This document shows, one piece after another, positions 42,698-51,806 of a DNA stretch of 64,000 bases. Source of the DNA: an uncultured Dongia sp. (GTDB lineage: Bacteria > Pseudomonadota > Alphaproteobacteria > Dongiales > Dongiaceae); the NCBI RefSeq assembly GCF_936916975.1, contig NZ_CAKZGO010000013.1:1-64000 (forward strand). Reading direction: 5' to 3'. The stretch's first letter is position 1. Each line of letters begins with the position of its first letter. Below the pieces are notes generated by a model. It searched no databases, was not told the DNA's origin, and saw only the letters and a program-made list of their open reading frames with translations. The position numbers and the translations under genes are program-made.

Positions 42698-44755
42698 ATG
42701 CGCCCGTTCTGGTCTGTCCGTACAGCTCTGCTGATTGCCCTGCCGTTGCTGGTTGGATTCGCTGCCTTGGCGATCATCAGTGGTGGCATCGTCATCGCGC
42801 AGCGCGGCACCGATTCTGCTGCGCGATCGCTGATGCAAAGTGCCAATGGCCATATCATTTCGCGCACCACCGGCTTTCTGGCAGAAGCCGAGCGGTCGAC
42901 CGATGCAGTCGCGCGGAGCATCAGTGACGGCACTGTTGTGTCGCAGGATCGCACCACGCTGCAGCGCTATCTGTGGCAGCAATTGATGGCGCAACCCAAC
43001 ATTTCCGGCATGTATGTCGGTTATGAAGATGGCAGCTTCAACTATGTGCTGCGGGTGAACACGATCGCCGGCGACCAGTTCATGTTCAAGTCGATCGAGG
43101 TGCAGCGGCGCAGCCGCGATGTGAAGGTGACCTGGCGCAACGCCTTCTACGAAGACATTGTGCCGGAAGAAGGCATGATCGACGGCTTCGACCCCAGATT
43201 GCGCCCCTGGTATGCGGCGGCGACGCGCGGGCTCAACCATGGTTGGACCGAGCCCTATATCTTCTGGACCACACGGCAGCCTGGCATCAGTGTGGCGCGG
43301 CCGGCAGTTTGCGCAGGCAACATCAACTGCGTGATCGGCGCCGATATCACGCTGGCGGATTTATCGCAGTTCTTTGGCAGTTTGGAAGAGGATATCGGCG
43401 GCCGCGCGTTCTTGCTGACCGATGCGGGCAAGGTGATTGCCGCATCGGAGATGACCGGCGGTGCCGTGATCAGGGCGCTGGGTCGCAACCGGACTCACAC
43501 GCTGCCGGAAATGTCCGATATCGGCGCTTCCCTGCTGCAGGCGGTATGGCAGGCCGCCATGTCGCCGGCCGGGTCGCGGCCGCTGGGTTACCGAACGCTG
43601 GACTGGCAGGACACCAGCTATCTTGCCGAGATAGCGCCGATCGATTTTCACGGGCTCTCCTGGCTGGTTGGTGTCGCTGTGCCGCGGGCCGGGCCGCTCG
43701 GCTGGTTTGCCGGCGTGCGGGATTCGGTCGTCTGGCTGGTGGCCGGCATTGCGCTGGTGACCGTGCTTTCCGGCATGGCGTTGTCGCAACCGATCGTGAG
43801 CGGCCTCAAGCGCCTTGAGGGCAATGCGCAAAAGGTGCGCAGCGGCCAATTCACCGATCTGGTGTTGCCCGAGGGCGGCTTTAAGGAAATCCGCCGGACC
43901 GAGGAAGCCCTCCTCGATATGGCGCATAATCTGCAATCGCAAATGCAGGCGACCCATCTGGCGCTTGACGAAGCGATCCGTGCCGGCCAGGCGAAGTCCG
44001 AGTTTCTCGCTCATATGAGTCACGAATTGCGGACGCCGCTCAACGGCATCATCGGCTTTTCCGAACTGCTGGAGATGAACGCCGCTGCCAAGCTCAATGA
44101 ACGCGAGGCCACCTATGTTGCCGATATCATCGGCCTTGGGCGGCATCTGCAGCATCTTATCGAGCAGGTCCTGGAATACGCCCAGCTGGAGGGCGGCGCG
44201 GTCAGCCCGGCGTCGGAACCTTTGCGCCTTGCAGATGTGGCCGACAGCATCAAGCGGATGTTGGAGCGGCAATGGGCGGAGAAGCGGATCATTTGGACCA
44301 GTACGATCCCCGCCGATCTGGTCGTCCGGATCGACGAAACCAATCTGCGGCAGATTCTGACCAACCTTTTGACGAATGCCGTGAAGTATACGCGGCCGCA
44401 AGGTCGCGTCAGCCTCGCCGCGACGCGGCAAGTGGATGGCGCTACCTTGATCACCATCACCGACAGCGGCATCGGCATGAGTGCCGAGGATTTGCGCAAC
44501 GCCTTTGTGCCGTTCTCGCGATCGCTGCGAAATCCCTATGTCGCGGCCAATAGCGGCGTTGGCCTCGGCCTGCCGATCACCAAGATGCTATGCGACCGGC
44601 ACCGGATCGCCATCTCGCTCACGAGCGTGCAGGATGAGGGCACAACTGCCACCGTCCTGATCCCAGCCAGTACGCCCGTCGCCCAGGCTGGGGTACCAGA
44701 TCTTGCCGTCGATTCGGCACATCTCCAGGCTGACCGAGCTCAAATCGACGCCTGA
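42698..44755 (+). CDS. Membrane sensor histidine kinase with extracytoplasmic (dCache-like) domain
   Basis: This kinase of about 685 residues has a first membrane helix (TALLIALPLLVGFAALAIISGG), a periplasmic sensing region (about 35-340) with dCache-like features (WYAAATRGLNHGWTEPY and VIGADITLADLSQFF), and a second helix (VVWLVAGIALVTVLSGMAL). Then come a HAMP-type linker, the HisKA domain with His442 in LAHMSHELRTPLNGIIGFSELL, and the ATPase domain (LTNAVKYTRPQGRVSL, ITDSGIGMSAEDL, GVGLGLPITKML). No response regulator gene is adjacent, so the partner is elsewhere. The ribosome-binding site for ATG 42698 is weak; starts up to 42656 are in frame. Confidence 0.9.
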   Translation: MRPFWSVRTALLIALPLLVGFAALAIISGGIVIAQRGTDSAARSLMQSANGHIISRTTGFLAEAERSTDAVARSISDGTVVSQDRTTLQRYLWQQLMAQPNISGMYVGYEDGSFNYVLRVNTIAGDQFMFKSIEVQRRSRDVKVTWRNAFYEDIVPEEGMIDGFDPRLRPWYAAATRGLNHGWTEPYIFWTTRQPGISVARPAVCAGNINCVIGADITLADLSQFFGSLEEDIGGRAFLLTDAGKVIAASEMTGGAVIRALGRNRTHTLPEMSDIGASLLQAVWQAAMSPAGSRPLGYRTLDWQDTSYLAEIAPIDFHGLSWLVGVAVPRAGPLGWFAGVRDSVVWLVAGIALVTVLSGMALSQPIVSGLKRLEGNAQKVRSGQFTDLVLPEGGFKEIRRTEEALLDMAHNLQSQMQATHLALDEAIRAGQAKSEFLAHMSHELRTPLNGIIGFSELLEMNAAAKLNEREATYVADIIGLGRHLQHLIEQVLEYAQLEGGAVSPASEPLRLADVADSIKRMLERQWAEKRIIWTSTIPADLVVRIDETNLRQILTNLLTNAVKYTRPQGRVSLAATRQVDGATLITITDSGIGMSAEDLRNAFVPFSRSLRNPYVAANSGVGLGLPITKMLCDRHRIAISLTSVQDEGTTATVLIPASTPVAQAGVPDLAVDSAHLQADRAQIDA

Positions 44756-44774
44756 TCCGGTCAGCTGTTCCCCT

Positions 44775-45359
44775 TCAGGAAGCAGCAATCTCTCGAACAT
44801 ATTCGGCTGCCGAATCGAGAAAGGAGTCGGCAAGGCCGGTGTCGTTGACGACGCGCGAAAGTATCAGCGCACCGACCATCATCGAGAGAGTGGCCATCGC
44901 CTTGCGGTCCGGTTTGCCGTCGCCAGCGCCGGAACCGTAAATCAGAGATTGAAGGACATTCAGGTGCGCCTTGATCCCGTCTTCAAATGACGCTTTCACC
45001 TCGGGGCTCTGCCGCGCAGCATCGGAGCCGAGTGCTACGATCGGACAGCCATCCATCGATTCTTCGCGGTGCCCTTTGCTGAGGTAGAACGCGATGACAG
45101 CACCGAGTGGATCCCCAGAGTTCGATCCGATCGCGGCGAGCCACCGACGGGTGGCATGTTCCAATGCGCGCGCCGACGCATGCTTAACCAGATCCTCCTT
45201 TGACGAGAACTGTTTGTAGAAAGCTCCCTGGGTCAGCCCGGCGCCTTCCATCAAATCCTTCAGTCCGATGCCATCAAAGCCGTGCGCTCTGAACTGGCGG
45301 CTGGCCACATTGATGACGGTTTGCCGGTTCTCCTCAGCTTGAGCACGGTTTACGCGCAT
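44775..45359 (-). CDS. TetR-family regulator of the adjacent RND pump
   Basis: This 194-residue TetR-family repressor has its helix-turn-helix at about 10-52 (ASRQFRAHGFDGIGLKDLMEGAGLTQGAFYKQFSSKEDLVKHA). The C-terminal ligand domain is typical of the regulators next to RND pumps and contains MDGCPIVALGSDAARQSPEV. It is divergent from the adaptor-pump operon at 45644. A perfect palindrome, CTCTATA-N5-TATAGAG, lies at 45389-45407, 30 bp upstream of its own start, and is probably its operator. Confidence 0.92.
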   Translation of the reverse strand: MRVNRAQAEENRQTVINVASRQFRAHGFDGIGLKDLMEGAGLTQGAFYKQFSSKEDLVKHASARALEHATRRWLAAIGSNSGDPLGAVIAFYLSKGHREESMDGCPIVALGSDAARQSPEVKASFEDGIKAHLNVLQSLIYGSGAGDGKPDRKAMATLSMMVGALILSRVVNDTGLADSFLDSAAEYVREIAAS

Positions 45360-45388
45360 GACGACCTCATCTTTAGAGTGTAGTTAGG

Positions 45389-45407
45389 CTCTATAGCCTA
45401 TATAGAG
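45389..45407. promoter_or_regulatory. Perfect palindromic operator candidate, TetR / RND module 1
   Basis: CTCTATA (45389-45395) and TATAGAG (45401-45407) are exact inverted repeats with a 5-base centre. An overlapping AGGCT-CTAT-AGCCT dyad lies at 45386-45399. The site lies just upstream of the minus-strand TetR gene and in the shared region with the plus-strand pump operon. Confidence 0.7.
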
Positions 45408-45643
45408 TCCGAATGAAAGCTATTCTTTTTGCCTGCAGAACTGGAGCTAATCCAGTCTTTATAGCTGATATCACTATATAAACCGATTTTATCTCTGCTT
45501 TTCATTGATGTTTCCACGCCCATTTTTACACCGTAATTTATTATCAGCTTCATAATTAGATTGTGATCGACATATAACATTGATATAGATGTCGTTCAAA
45601 ATCTAAATCGCGCGACGCCACACTTTCAACAAGGACCATCCAG
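45408..45643. other. AT-rich intergenic segment before RND module 1
   Basis: This 236-bp stretch is clearly richer in A and T than the rest of the window. It must hold the promoter of the adaptor-pump operon. A 60-codon open frame on the minus strand (45580 to 45398) is present, but its composition gives no support for a gene. The base composition suggests recent acquisition of the regulator-pump unit or an AT-rich promoter region. Confidence 0.5.
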
Positions 45644-46762
45644 ATGGGGCGCAGACGGCTGCTATTCATGGGCGCGATTGCGCTTGTCGCTTCGGGCATC
45701 GCCGCATTCGCGGTCATTTCGCAATGGCCGAGAGGCGATGCATCCGCCGCTACCGATCCGCGGATTGCCGCGCAGCTCGTCAAAGTCGCCAATGCGACGA
45801 GTGTCGCCGGCGTCGAGCGCGCCTTTACCGGGACAATTGCGGCGCGGATACAGAGCAATCTCGGGTTTCGCGTGCCCGGCAAGATCGTCGAACGACTGGT
45901 GGATGTCGGCGAGCAGGTCAAGGCTGGCCAGCCATTGATGCGTATCGATGATACCGATCTGCGCCTCGCCTTGATCGCCAAGCGCAATGCGGTTGCCGCC
46001 ACGCGCGCGGCCCTCGTTCAGGCCAAGGCGGACGAGAAGCGTTATGCCGCCATGGTCAAGAATGGACTTGCGGCGACCCCACAACGTTATGAACAAGCCA
46101 AGGCGGCGCTGGACACGGCCTTAGCGCAGCTCGCCGTAGCAGACGCGGAAGCGGACGTCGCCGAGAACGAAGCGACCTATGCCACCCTGGCCGCGGGTGC
46201 AGACGGAACGGTGGTAGAAGCGCTGGGCGAACCAGGGCAGGTCGTCGCGGCGGGCCAGACAGTGGTTCAACTGGCGCATGCCGGGCCGCGCGAGGCGGTG
46301 GTCTCGCTCCCGGAAACGATCCGTCCCGCATTAGGCTCGGTAGCCGAAGCCAGCGTCTATGGCAGCAACGGACAACAGGGCAAGGCACATCTTCGCCAAA
46401 TTTCCGACGCCGCCGATGCCCAGACCCGCACCTACGAGGCGCGTTACGTGCTTGAGGGCGATGCCGCCGCGGCGCCGCTCGGTTCGACGGTCACGATCAG
46501 GATCGCCAGCAGCGAAAGGCAGTCTGAAGTCGCGGTGCCGATCGGCGCCGTGTTGGATGACGGCAATCGCACCGGGGTCTGGGTTCTCAATCGCAACTCT
46601 TCCACCGTGCACTTCGTTCCGATCCAGATCAAGCGGCTCGGCAGTGAGACGGCGATTGTCACCGGCATCGAGCTTGGACAGGAACTCGTGGCACTTGGGG
46701 CACATCTTCTCAAGGATGGCGCGCCAGTCAGAACCAGCCTGCAATCAGAGGCGGCGAACTGA
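45644..46762 (+). CDS. RND efflux periplasmic adaptor (module 1)
   Basis: This 372-residue HlyD/MexA-type membrane-fusion protein links the inner-membrane pump to an outer-membrane channel. An N-terminal membrane anchor (MGRRRLLFMGAIALVASGIAAFAVI) is followed by the split lipoyl half (VPGKIVERLVDVGEQVKAGQPLMRIDDTDL), an alpha-helical hairpin (about 105-175), the second lipoyl half, beta-barrel and membrane-proximal domains. Its last codon overlaps the first base of the pump gene at 46762, so the two are coupled. Divergent TetR regulator upstream. Confidence 0.93.
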   Translation: MGRRRLLFMGAIALVASGIAAFAVISQWPRGDASAATDPRIAAQLVKVANATSVAGVERAFTGTIAARIQSNLGFRVPGKIVERLVDVGEQVKAGQPLMRIDDTDLRLALIAKRNAVAATRAALVQAKADEKRYAAMVKNGLAATPQRYEQAKAALDTALAQLAVADAEADVAENEATYATLAAGADGTVVEALGEPGQVVAAGQTVVQLAHAGPREAVVSLPETIRPALGSVAEASVYGSNGQQGKAHLRQISDAADAQTRTYEARYVLEGDAAAAPLGSTVTIRIASSERQSEVAVPIGAVLDDGNRTGVWVLNRNSSTVHFVPIQIKRLGSETAIVTGIELGQELVALGAHLLKDGAPVRTSLQSEAAN

Positions 46763-49700
46763 TGAGCTTCAATCTTTCCGCCCTTGCGGTTCGCGAACGA
46801 GCAGTCACGCTGTTCTTCATCGTCCTTCTGGCCGCCGCAGGCGTCTACGCTTTCGTCAATTTGGGACGAGCGGAGGATCCCTCCTTCACGATCAAGGCCC
46901 TGACCGTCACGTCCGTATGGCCAGGTGCCACGGCGCGCGAGATGCAGGATCTCGTCGCCGAACCGCTCGAGAAACGGCTTCAGGAGCTCACCTGGTACGA
47001 CCGTGTCGAGACCATCACGCGGCCCGGCTTCGCCTTCCTCACTGTCACGCTGAAGGACAGCACCCCGCCCACCGCCGTCCAGGAAGAGTTCTACCAGGCC
47101 CGCAAGAAGCTCGGAGACGAAGCCCGGAACCTGCCTCCAGGCGTCCTCGGCCCATTCGTCAACGATGAGTTCTCCGATGTGAGCTTCGCCCTGTATGCCC
47201 TGAAAGCCCAGGGCATGCCGATGCGCGAGTTGGCGCGGCAGGCCGAGGTCATCCGGCAGGATCTTCTGCATGTGCCTGGCGTCAAGAAGATCAACATTCT
47301 TGGAGAAAAGCCGGAGCAGATTTTCGTCGAGTTCTCCTACGCCAAGCTCGCAACGCTCGGCGTGTCTGCGCAGGACATCGCCTCTGCTCTGCAAAGACAA
47401 AATACCGTCACGCCCGCAGGCTCGATCGATACACGCGGTCCACAAGTCTTCATTCGGTTCGACGGTGCCTATGACAGCATCCAGGCGATCGCCGACACGC
47501 CGATCGTGGCCAGCGGACGTACGTTAAAGCTCTCCGATATTGCGGACATTCGGCGGGGCTATCAGGATCCGGAGACATACATCATTCGCCATGAGGGTGA
47601 GCCCTCCATCATGCTTGCGGCTGTGATGCAGCAGGGCTGGAATGGGCTCGACCTCGGCAAGGCACTCGAAGCACGATCCAGCGCGATCGCCCAGACACTG
47701 CCGCTCGGCATGATACTGGCCAAAGTCAGCGATCAGGCCGTCAACATCGACGCTGCGGTTGGCGAGTTCATGCTGAAATTCGCGATGGCCCTTGGCGTCG
47801 TGTTGTTCGTGAGCCTGGTTAGTCTCGGCTGGCGGGTTGGCATTGTGGTGGCGCTGGCTGTTCCGCTGACGCTTGCCGTGGTGTTTCTCATCATGCTGGA
47901 AAGCGGTCGGTTCTTCGACCGCATTACTCTAGGCGCGCTTATCCTCGCACTCGGCCTTCTCGTCGATGACGCCATCATTGCCATCGAAGTGATGGTCGTA
48001 AAGATGGAAGAGGGCATGGACCGCATCAAGGCGGCCGCCTATGCCTGGAGTCATACGGCAGCGCCGATGTTGTCGGGCACGCTCGTGACAATCATCGGCT
48101 TGATGCCGGTCGGCTTTGCCAGATCAAGTGCCGGCGAGTACGCCGGCAACATTTTCTGGGTAGTCGGCTTTGCGCTGATCGTTTCCTGGGTCGTCGCCGT
48201 GGTCTTCACCCCTTACCTCGGCGTGAAAATGCTGCCGGAGATCAAGCCCGTAGAGGGTGGCCATCACGCAATCTACAACACACCAAATTATCGGCGGCTG
48301 CGCAGCGTCATTAAATTCACTGTGCAGCACAAGTTCGTGACGTGCGCGGTCGTCGTCATCGCGCTTGCTCTTTCCGGCGTAGGAATGGGAGCGGTAAAGC
48401 AGCAGTTCTTCCCGACGTCGGATCGTCCCGAGGTGTTGGTCGAAGTACGCCTGCCGGAAGGCACCAGCATCGAGACAACGACTGCAGCGGTCGAAAAGGT
48501 CGAAGGCTGGCTGAAGAATCAGTCCGAGGCCAAGATCGTCACGAGTTACATTGGCCAAGGTGCGCCGCGCTTCTTCTTTGCCATGGCGCCGGAATTGCCC
48601 GATCCCGCCTTTGCCAAGATCGTCGTGCTGACTCCTGACGCTGGGGCGCGCGAGGCGTTGAAACACCGACTCCGCCAAGCAGTCTCGGAGGGGCTCGCGC
48701 CCGAAGCCTTCGTGCGTGTCACGCAGCTTGTATTCGGTCCCTACACGCCGTTTCCCGTCGAGTTCCGTATCATGGGGCCCGATCCTGCGCAGCTGTACCA
48801 GATATCCGAGAAAGCCCTCGACATCATGAAAGGTATTCCGGACGTCCGGCAGGCAAATCGTGACTGGGGCAACCGTTCGCCTGTCCTTCGCTTTATTCCT
48901 GACCAGGAGCGGCTGAATCTGATTGGCCTTTCGCCCGCCGAAGCAGCCCAGCAGATGCAGTTGCTGTTGAGCGGTATTCCGGTGACGCAGGTTCGGGAGG
49001 ACATCCGCAATGTGCCGGTCGTAGCACGTAGCGCCGGCGACAATCGGCTGGACCCTGCACGGTTGGCAGATTTCTCGCTGATGAGCCGCGATGGCCGGCA
49101 GGTTCCACTTGATCAGATCGGACATTCGGAAATCCGGTTTGAGGAACCGATCCTCAAGCGCCGCGATCGAACACCTACCATCACGATCCGGTCGGATATC
49201 AATGAGGCGACCCAACCCCCGGAAGTTTCTCAGCAGGTGATGACGGCGCTACAGCCGTTGATCGCCTCGCTGCCGGTTGGATATCGTATCGAGATGGCCG
49301 GAAGCATCGAGGAATCTCTCAAGGCCAATGCCGCGCTTGTTAAGATATTCCCGGCCATGATCGCCGCCACGCTGATCATCATCATCCTGCAGGTGCGCAG
49401 CCTCTCAACGATGACCATGGTCATATTGACGGCGCCGCTTGGCCTTGCCGGCGTGGTACCCATGCTGCTCGTCTTTGATCAGCCGTTCGGTTTCAACGCC
49501 ATTCTCGGATTGATCGGACTGGCCGGCATTCTGATGCGCAACACCCTGATTCTGACGGAGCAGATCAAGGAAAATCAGGCGGCGGGTCTGGATGACTATC
49601 ATGCCGTCATCGAGGCAACGGTGCAGCGGACACGTCCGGTCATCCTGACGGCACTTGCGGCCGTCCTGGCCTTTATTCCGCTCACCCATTCGGTGTTCTG

Positions 49701-49884
49701 GGGGTCGATGGCCTACACGCTGATCGGCGGCACGGCAGTTGGCACAGTGATGATCCTGCTTTTCCTGCCGGCCCTCTACGCTGCATGGTTCCGGATCAAA
49801 CCGACGGCAGATGAAGCGCACAAGCCGGCATCGAACAGCGCCCAGGCCCGCGACTTGCTCGCCGCGGCCCCAACTTCCTCGTAA
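46762..49884 (+). CDS. RND efflux pump permease (module 1)
   Basis: This 1040-residue inner-membrane pump belongs to the AcrB/MexB-like HAE1 superfamily. The start is FNLSALAVRERAVTLFFIVLLAAAGVYAFVNLGRAEDPSF. The proton-relay pair Asp402 and Asp403 sits in transmembrane helix 4 (LGLLVDDAIIAIEVMVVKMEEG), and the C-terminal copy contains GLIGLAGILMRNTLILTEQI. The porter loops are complete. It would export drugs, lipophilic compounds or similar molecules. No outer-membrane factor gene follows, so a channel encoded elsewhere is needed. The next gene after a 118-bp gap is a second TetR unit. Confidence 0.95.
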   Translation: MSFNLSALAVRERAVTLFFIVLLAAAGVYAFVNLGRAEDPSFTIKALTVTSVWPGATAREMQDLVAEPLEKRLQELTWYDRVETITRPGFAFLTVTLKDSTPPTAVQEEFYQARKKLGDEARNLPPGVLGPFVNDEFSDVSFALYALKAQGMPMRELARQAEVIRQDLLHVPGVKKINILGEKPEQIFVEFSYAKLATLGVSAQDIASALQRQNTVTPAGSIDTRGPQVFIRFDGAYDSIQAIADTPIVASGRTLKLSDIADIRRGYQDPETYIIRHEGEPSIMLAAVMQQGWNGLDLGKALEARSSAIAQTLPLGMILAKVSDQAVNIDAAVGEFMLKFAMALGVVLFVSLVSLGWRVGIVVALAVPLTLAVVFLIMLESGRFFDRITLGALILALGLLVDDAIIAIEVMVVKMEEGMDRIKAAAYAWSHTAAPMLSGTLVTIIGLMPVGFARSSAGEYAGNIFWVVGFALIVSWVVAVVFTPYLGVKMLPEIKPVEGGHHAIYNTPNYRRLRSVIKFTVQHKFVTCAVVVIALALSGVGMGAVKQQFFPTSDRPEVLVEVRLPEGTSIETTTAAVEKVEGWLKNQSEAKIVTSYIGQGAPRFFFAMAPELPDPAFAKIVVLTPDAGAREALKHRLRQAVSEGLAPEAFVRVTQLVFGPYTPFPVEFRIMGPDPAQLYQISEKALDIMKGIPDVRQANRDWGNRSPVLRFIPDQERLNLIGLSPAEAAQQMQLLLSGIPVTQVREDIRNVPVVARSAGDNRLDPARLADFSLMSRDGRQVPLDQIGHSEIRFEEPILKRRDRTPTITIRSDINEATQPPEVSQQVMTALQPLIASLPVGYRIEMAGSIEESLKANAALVKIFPAMIAATLIIIILQVRSLSTMTMVILTAPLGLAGVVPMLLVFDQPFGFNAILGLIGLAGILMRNTLILTEQIKENQAAGLDDYHAVIEATVQRTRPVILTALAAVLAFIPLTHSVFWGSMAYTLIGGTAVGTVMILLFLPALYAAWFRIKPTADEAHKPASNSAQARDLLAAAPTSS

Positions 49885-49929
49885 GTCGCCGCTGGATCTA
49901 GGTTAATAATCTCCTAAATGTGACTTTAC

Positions 49930-49949
49930 TGTACCGTCTGGACGGTATA
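49930..49949. promoter_or_regulatory. Palindromic operator candidate, TetR / RND module 2
   Basis: TACCGTC (49932-49938) and GACGGTA (49941-49947) are perfect inverted repeats with 2 bases between, and the flanks extend the match with one mismatch. It lies 53 bp before the TetR start at 50003. The pattern is typical of TetR-type autoregulatory operators. Confidence 0.7.
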
Positions 49950-50002
49950 GTTTGCCGCGCTGCAATAGCGTTTTCGGCTTCTTTGGACAGAATTCTCCCC
50001 TG

Positions 50003-50581
50003 ATGAGTACGCGCGAACAGATCATCGACGCTGCGCTGAGTGTCGTCCGCGCCCAAGGCGTGGTGGCGCTCACCTTGGATGAAGCGGCGCGCATCGCCGG
50101 TATCAGCAAGGGCGGCGTGCTTTATCATTTTAAAAGCAAGGAAGCACTGATCCAGGGCATGGTCGCGCGTCTGGCCGGGCAGTGCGAAAGTCTGCAGCAG
50201 GAACATTACGACCGACTGGCGCCGGGGCCCAATCGCTGGGCCCGCGCCCTGGTCGCGACGTCCTTCGATCCTGCGGCTCCCACCATGGACCCGGCTGGCT
50301 GCGCGTTGCTGGCGGCGATTGCCACCAATCCCAGCCTACTTGAGCCGCTGGAGGGCACCATCGACACCGCCTTTCGCCGACTTACCGCTGATTCCGAGGA
50401 TCCGAGCATGGCCCTCCTGGTGGCACTCGCCATGGACGGGCTGTGGCTGCATCGGCTGGTCGGCTCGCCGGTCATGGACGAAACGCGGCGCCTGGCCATT
50501 CGTGAGAAGGCGTTGGAATTGCTGGGCGACGGCGCTGCGGCCGGCGGCACGAGCGATCCAAAAATTGCCCGAACCGCGTAG
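50003..50581 (+). CDS. TetR-family regulator of RND module 2
   Basis: This TetR-family regulator of about 192 residues has its helix-turn-helix at about 7-48 (IIDAALSVVRAQGVVALTLDEAARIAGISKGGVLYHFKSKEALIQGMV). The ligand domain ends with VALAMDGLWLHRLVGSP, as in TetR C-terminal domain groups linked to efflux. ATG 50003 starts the conserved part; an earlier ATG at 49952 would add an unrelated leader. It is transcribed in the same direction as the adaptor-pump pair (48-bp gap), so the TetR is autoregulated within the operon if the operator upstream is its own. Confidence 0.92.
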   Translation: MSTREQIIDAALSVVRAQGVVALTLDEAARIAGISKGGVLYHFKSKEALIQGMVARLAGQCESLQQEHYDRLAPGPNRWARALVATSFDPAAPTMDPAGCALLAAIATNPSLLEPLEGTIDTAFRRLTADSEDPSMALLVALAMDGLWLHRLVGSPVMDETRRLAIREKALELLGDGAAAGGTSDPKIARTA

Positions 50582-50628
50582 TCAGACCACCGTCATTGAC
50601 GACACTTAGAGATTTTCAGGAGCTTCAA

Positions 50629-51798
50629 ATGTCCGCCGGTACAGTTGCAAAATCGATGGTTCGCGGCGTCTTCCGTTGGAAGATGCTGTTCATGCTGATC
50701 GGCAGCTTCATCGTGTTCGGTGGTGTGTTCTTTGCGATCAATTTCAAGAACAAGGCGATCGCGGAATATTTGGCCGGCATGTTTGCGTCAATGCCCGCCG
50801 TCAACGTTACCGCCGCCAAGGCAGAGCAACAGGATTGGGCGGTGCAGGTCCCAGCGATCGGTGTCCTTGAAGCCAATCGCGGTGTCGACATCAACTCGTC
50901 GGTGACGGGCCTCATCCAGCAGATCCAGTTCGAATCCGGAGAGACCGTGAAGCAGGGCCAGACCTTGTTGCGCCTCGATGCCGATGTCGAGCGCGCCAAT
51001 CTGGCGAGCGCCCAGGCCTCGCTGAAGCTGGCCAAGGCCAATCTCGCCCGCGGCGAATCCCTGCGCACCAGCGACAATATTTCGAAAGCGACGCTCGAGC
51101 AGCGCCAGTCGGAGTATGAAGTGGCCTCGGCGGAGGTCTCGGCGCTCTCAGCCCAGATCGACAAGAAGGTGATCGGCGCGCCGTTCGACGGTGTCCTCGG
51201 TATCCGCAAGGTGAATGTCGGCGAGTACCTCGATGTCGGGAAGCCGATCGTCAACATCCAGGACCTCTCGGTCATGTTGATCAATTTCAGCGTGTCGCAG
51301 CGCGAACTCTCGAGCCTGAAGGTCGGCCAGGAGATTGCCATGACGACCGACGCCTATCCGCTGGCGACCTTTACCGGCGAGATTTCCACCATCGCGCCAC
51401 TGGTCAACCAGGAAACCGGCATGATCGAGGTGCAGGGGCGCTTCGACAACAGTAAGGGCCAGCTGCGCCCAGGCATGTTCGCCAAGCTCAACGTGCTGCT
51501 GCCGGCGCGTAAGCAGGTCATCGTCGTGCCGCAGACCTCGATCAGCTACAGCCTTTATGGCGACAACATCTATGTCATCAAGACGACCAAGGACGATCAG
51601 GGCGCGGAGCTGAACGTCGTCGAGCGCAAGATCGTCAAGACCGGCGAGCGACGTAACGGCTTCATCATCATCGACGAAGGTATCGCGGCCGGTGAGCAGA
51701 TCGTGACATCGGGTCAGCTGAAGCTCGACAACGGCGCCAAGGTGGCAATTTCCGACACCAACCCGCTGGCCACGCCGGCCGAAATTCCGACGGAGTAA
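50629..51798 (+). CDS. RND efflux periplasmic adaptor (module 2)
   Basis: This adaptor of about 389 residues starts at ATG 50629, which has CAGGAG as ribosome-binding site. It has a single membrane anchor (WKMLFMLIGSFIVFGGVFFAINF), the lipoyl half SSVTGLIQQIQFESGETVKQGQTLLRLDADVE, a helical hairpin (about 110-165), the second lipoyl half (APFDGVLGIRKVNVGEYLDVGKPIV), and beta-barrel regions. The pump gene begins 8 bp after its stop. The C-terminus contains GIAAGEQIVTSGQLKLDNGAKV, typical of MexE/AcrA-like adaptors. Confidence 0.93.
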   Translation: MSAGTVAKSMVRGVFRWKMLFMLIGSFIVFGGVFFAINFKNKAIAEYLAGMFASMPAVNVTAAKAEQQDWAVQVPAIGVLEANRGVDINSSVTGLIQQIQFESGETVKQGQTLLRLDADVERANLASAQASLKLAKANLARGESLRTSDNISKATLEQRQSEYEVASAEVSALSAQIDKKVIGAPFDGVLGIRKVNVGEYLDVGKPIVNIQDLSVMLINFSVSQRELSSLKVGQEIAMTTDAYPLATFTGEISTIAPLVNQETGMIEVQGRFDNSKGQLRPGMFAKLNVLLPARKQVIVVPQTSISYSLYGDNIYVIKTTKDDQGAELNVVERKIVKTGERRNGFIIIDEGIAAGEQIVTSGQLKLDNGAKVAISDTNPLATPAEIPTE

Positions 51799-51806
51799 GG
51801 CCAGCG

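Noticed and set aside
45398-45580. 60-codon frame in the AT-rich intergenic segment
   Set aside because: It overlaps the operator region, has no ribosome-binding site, and its sequence matches no pattern I know.
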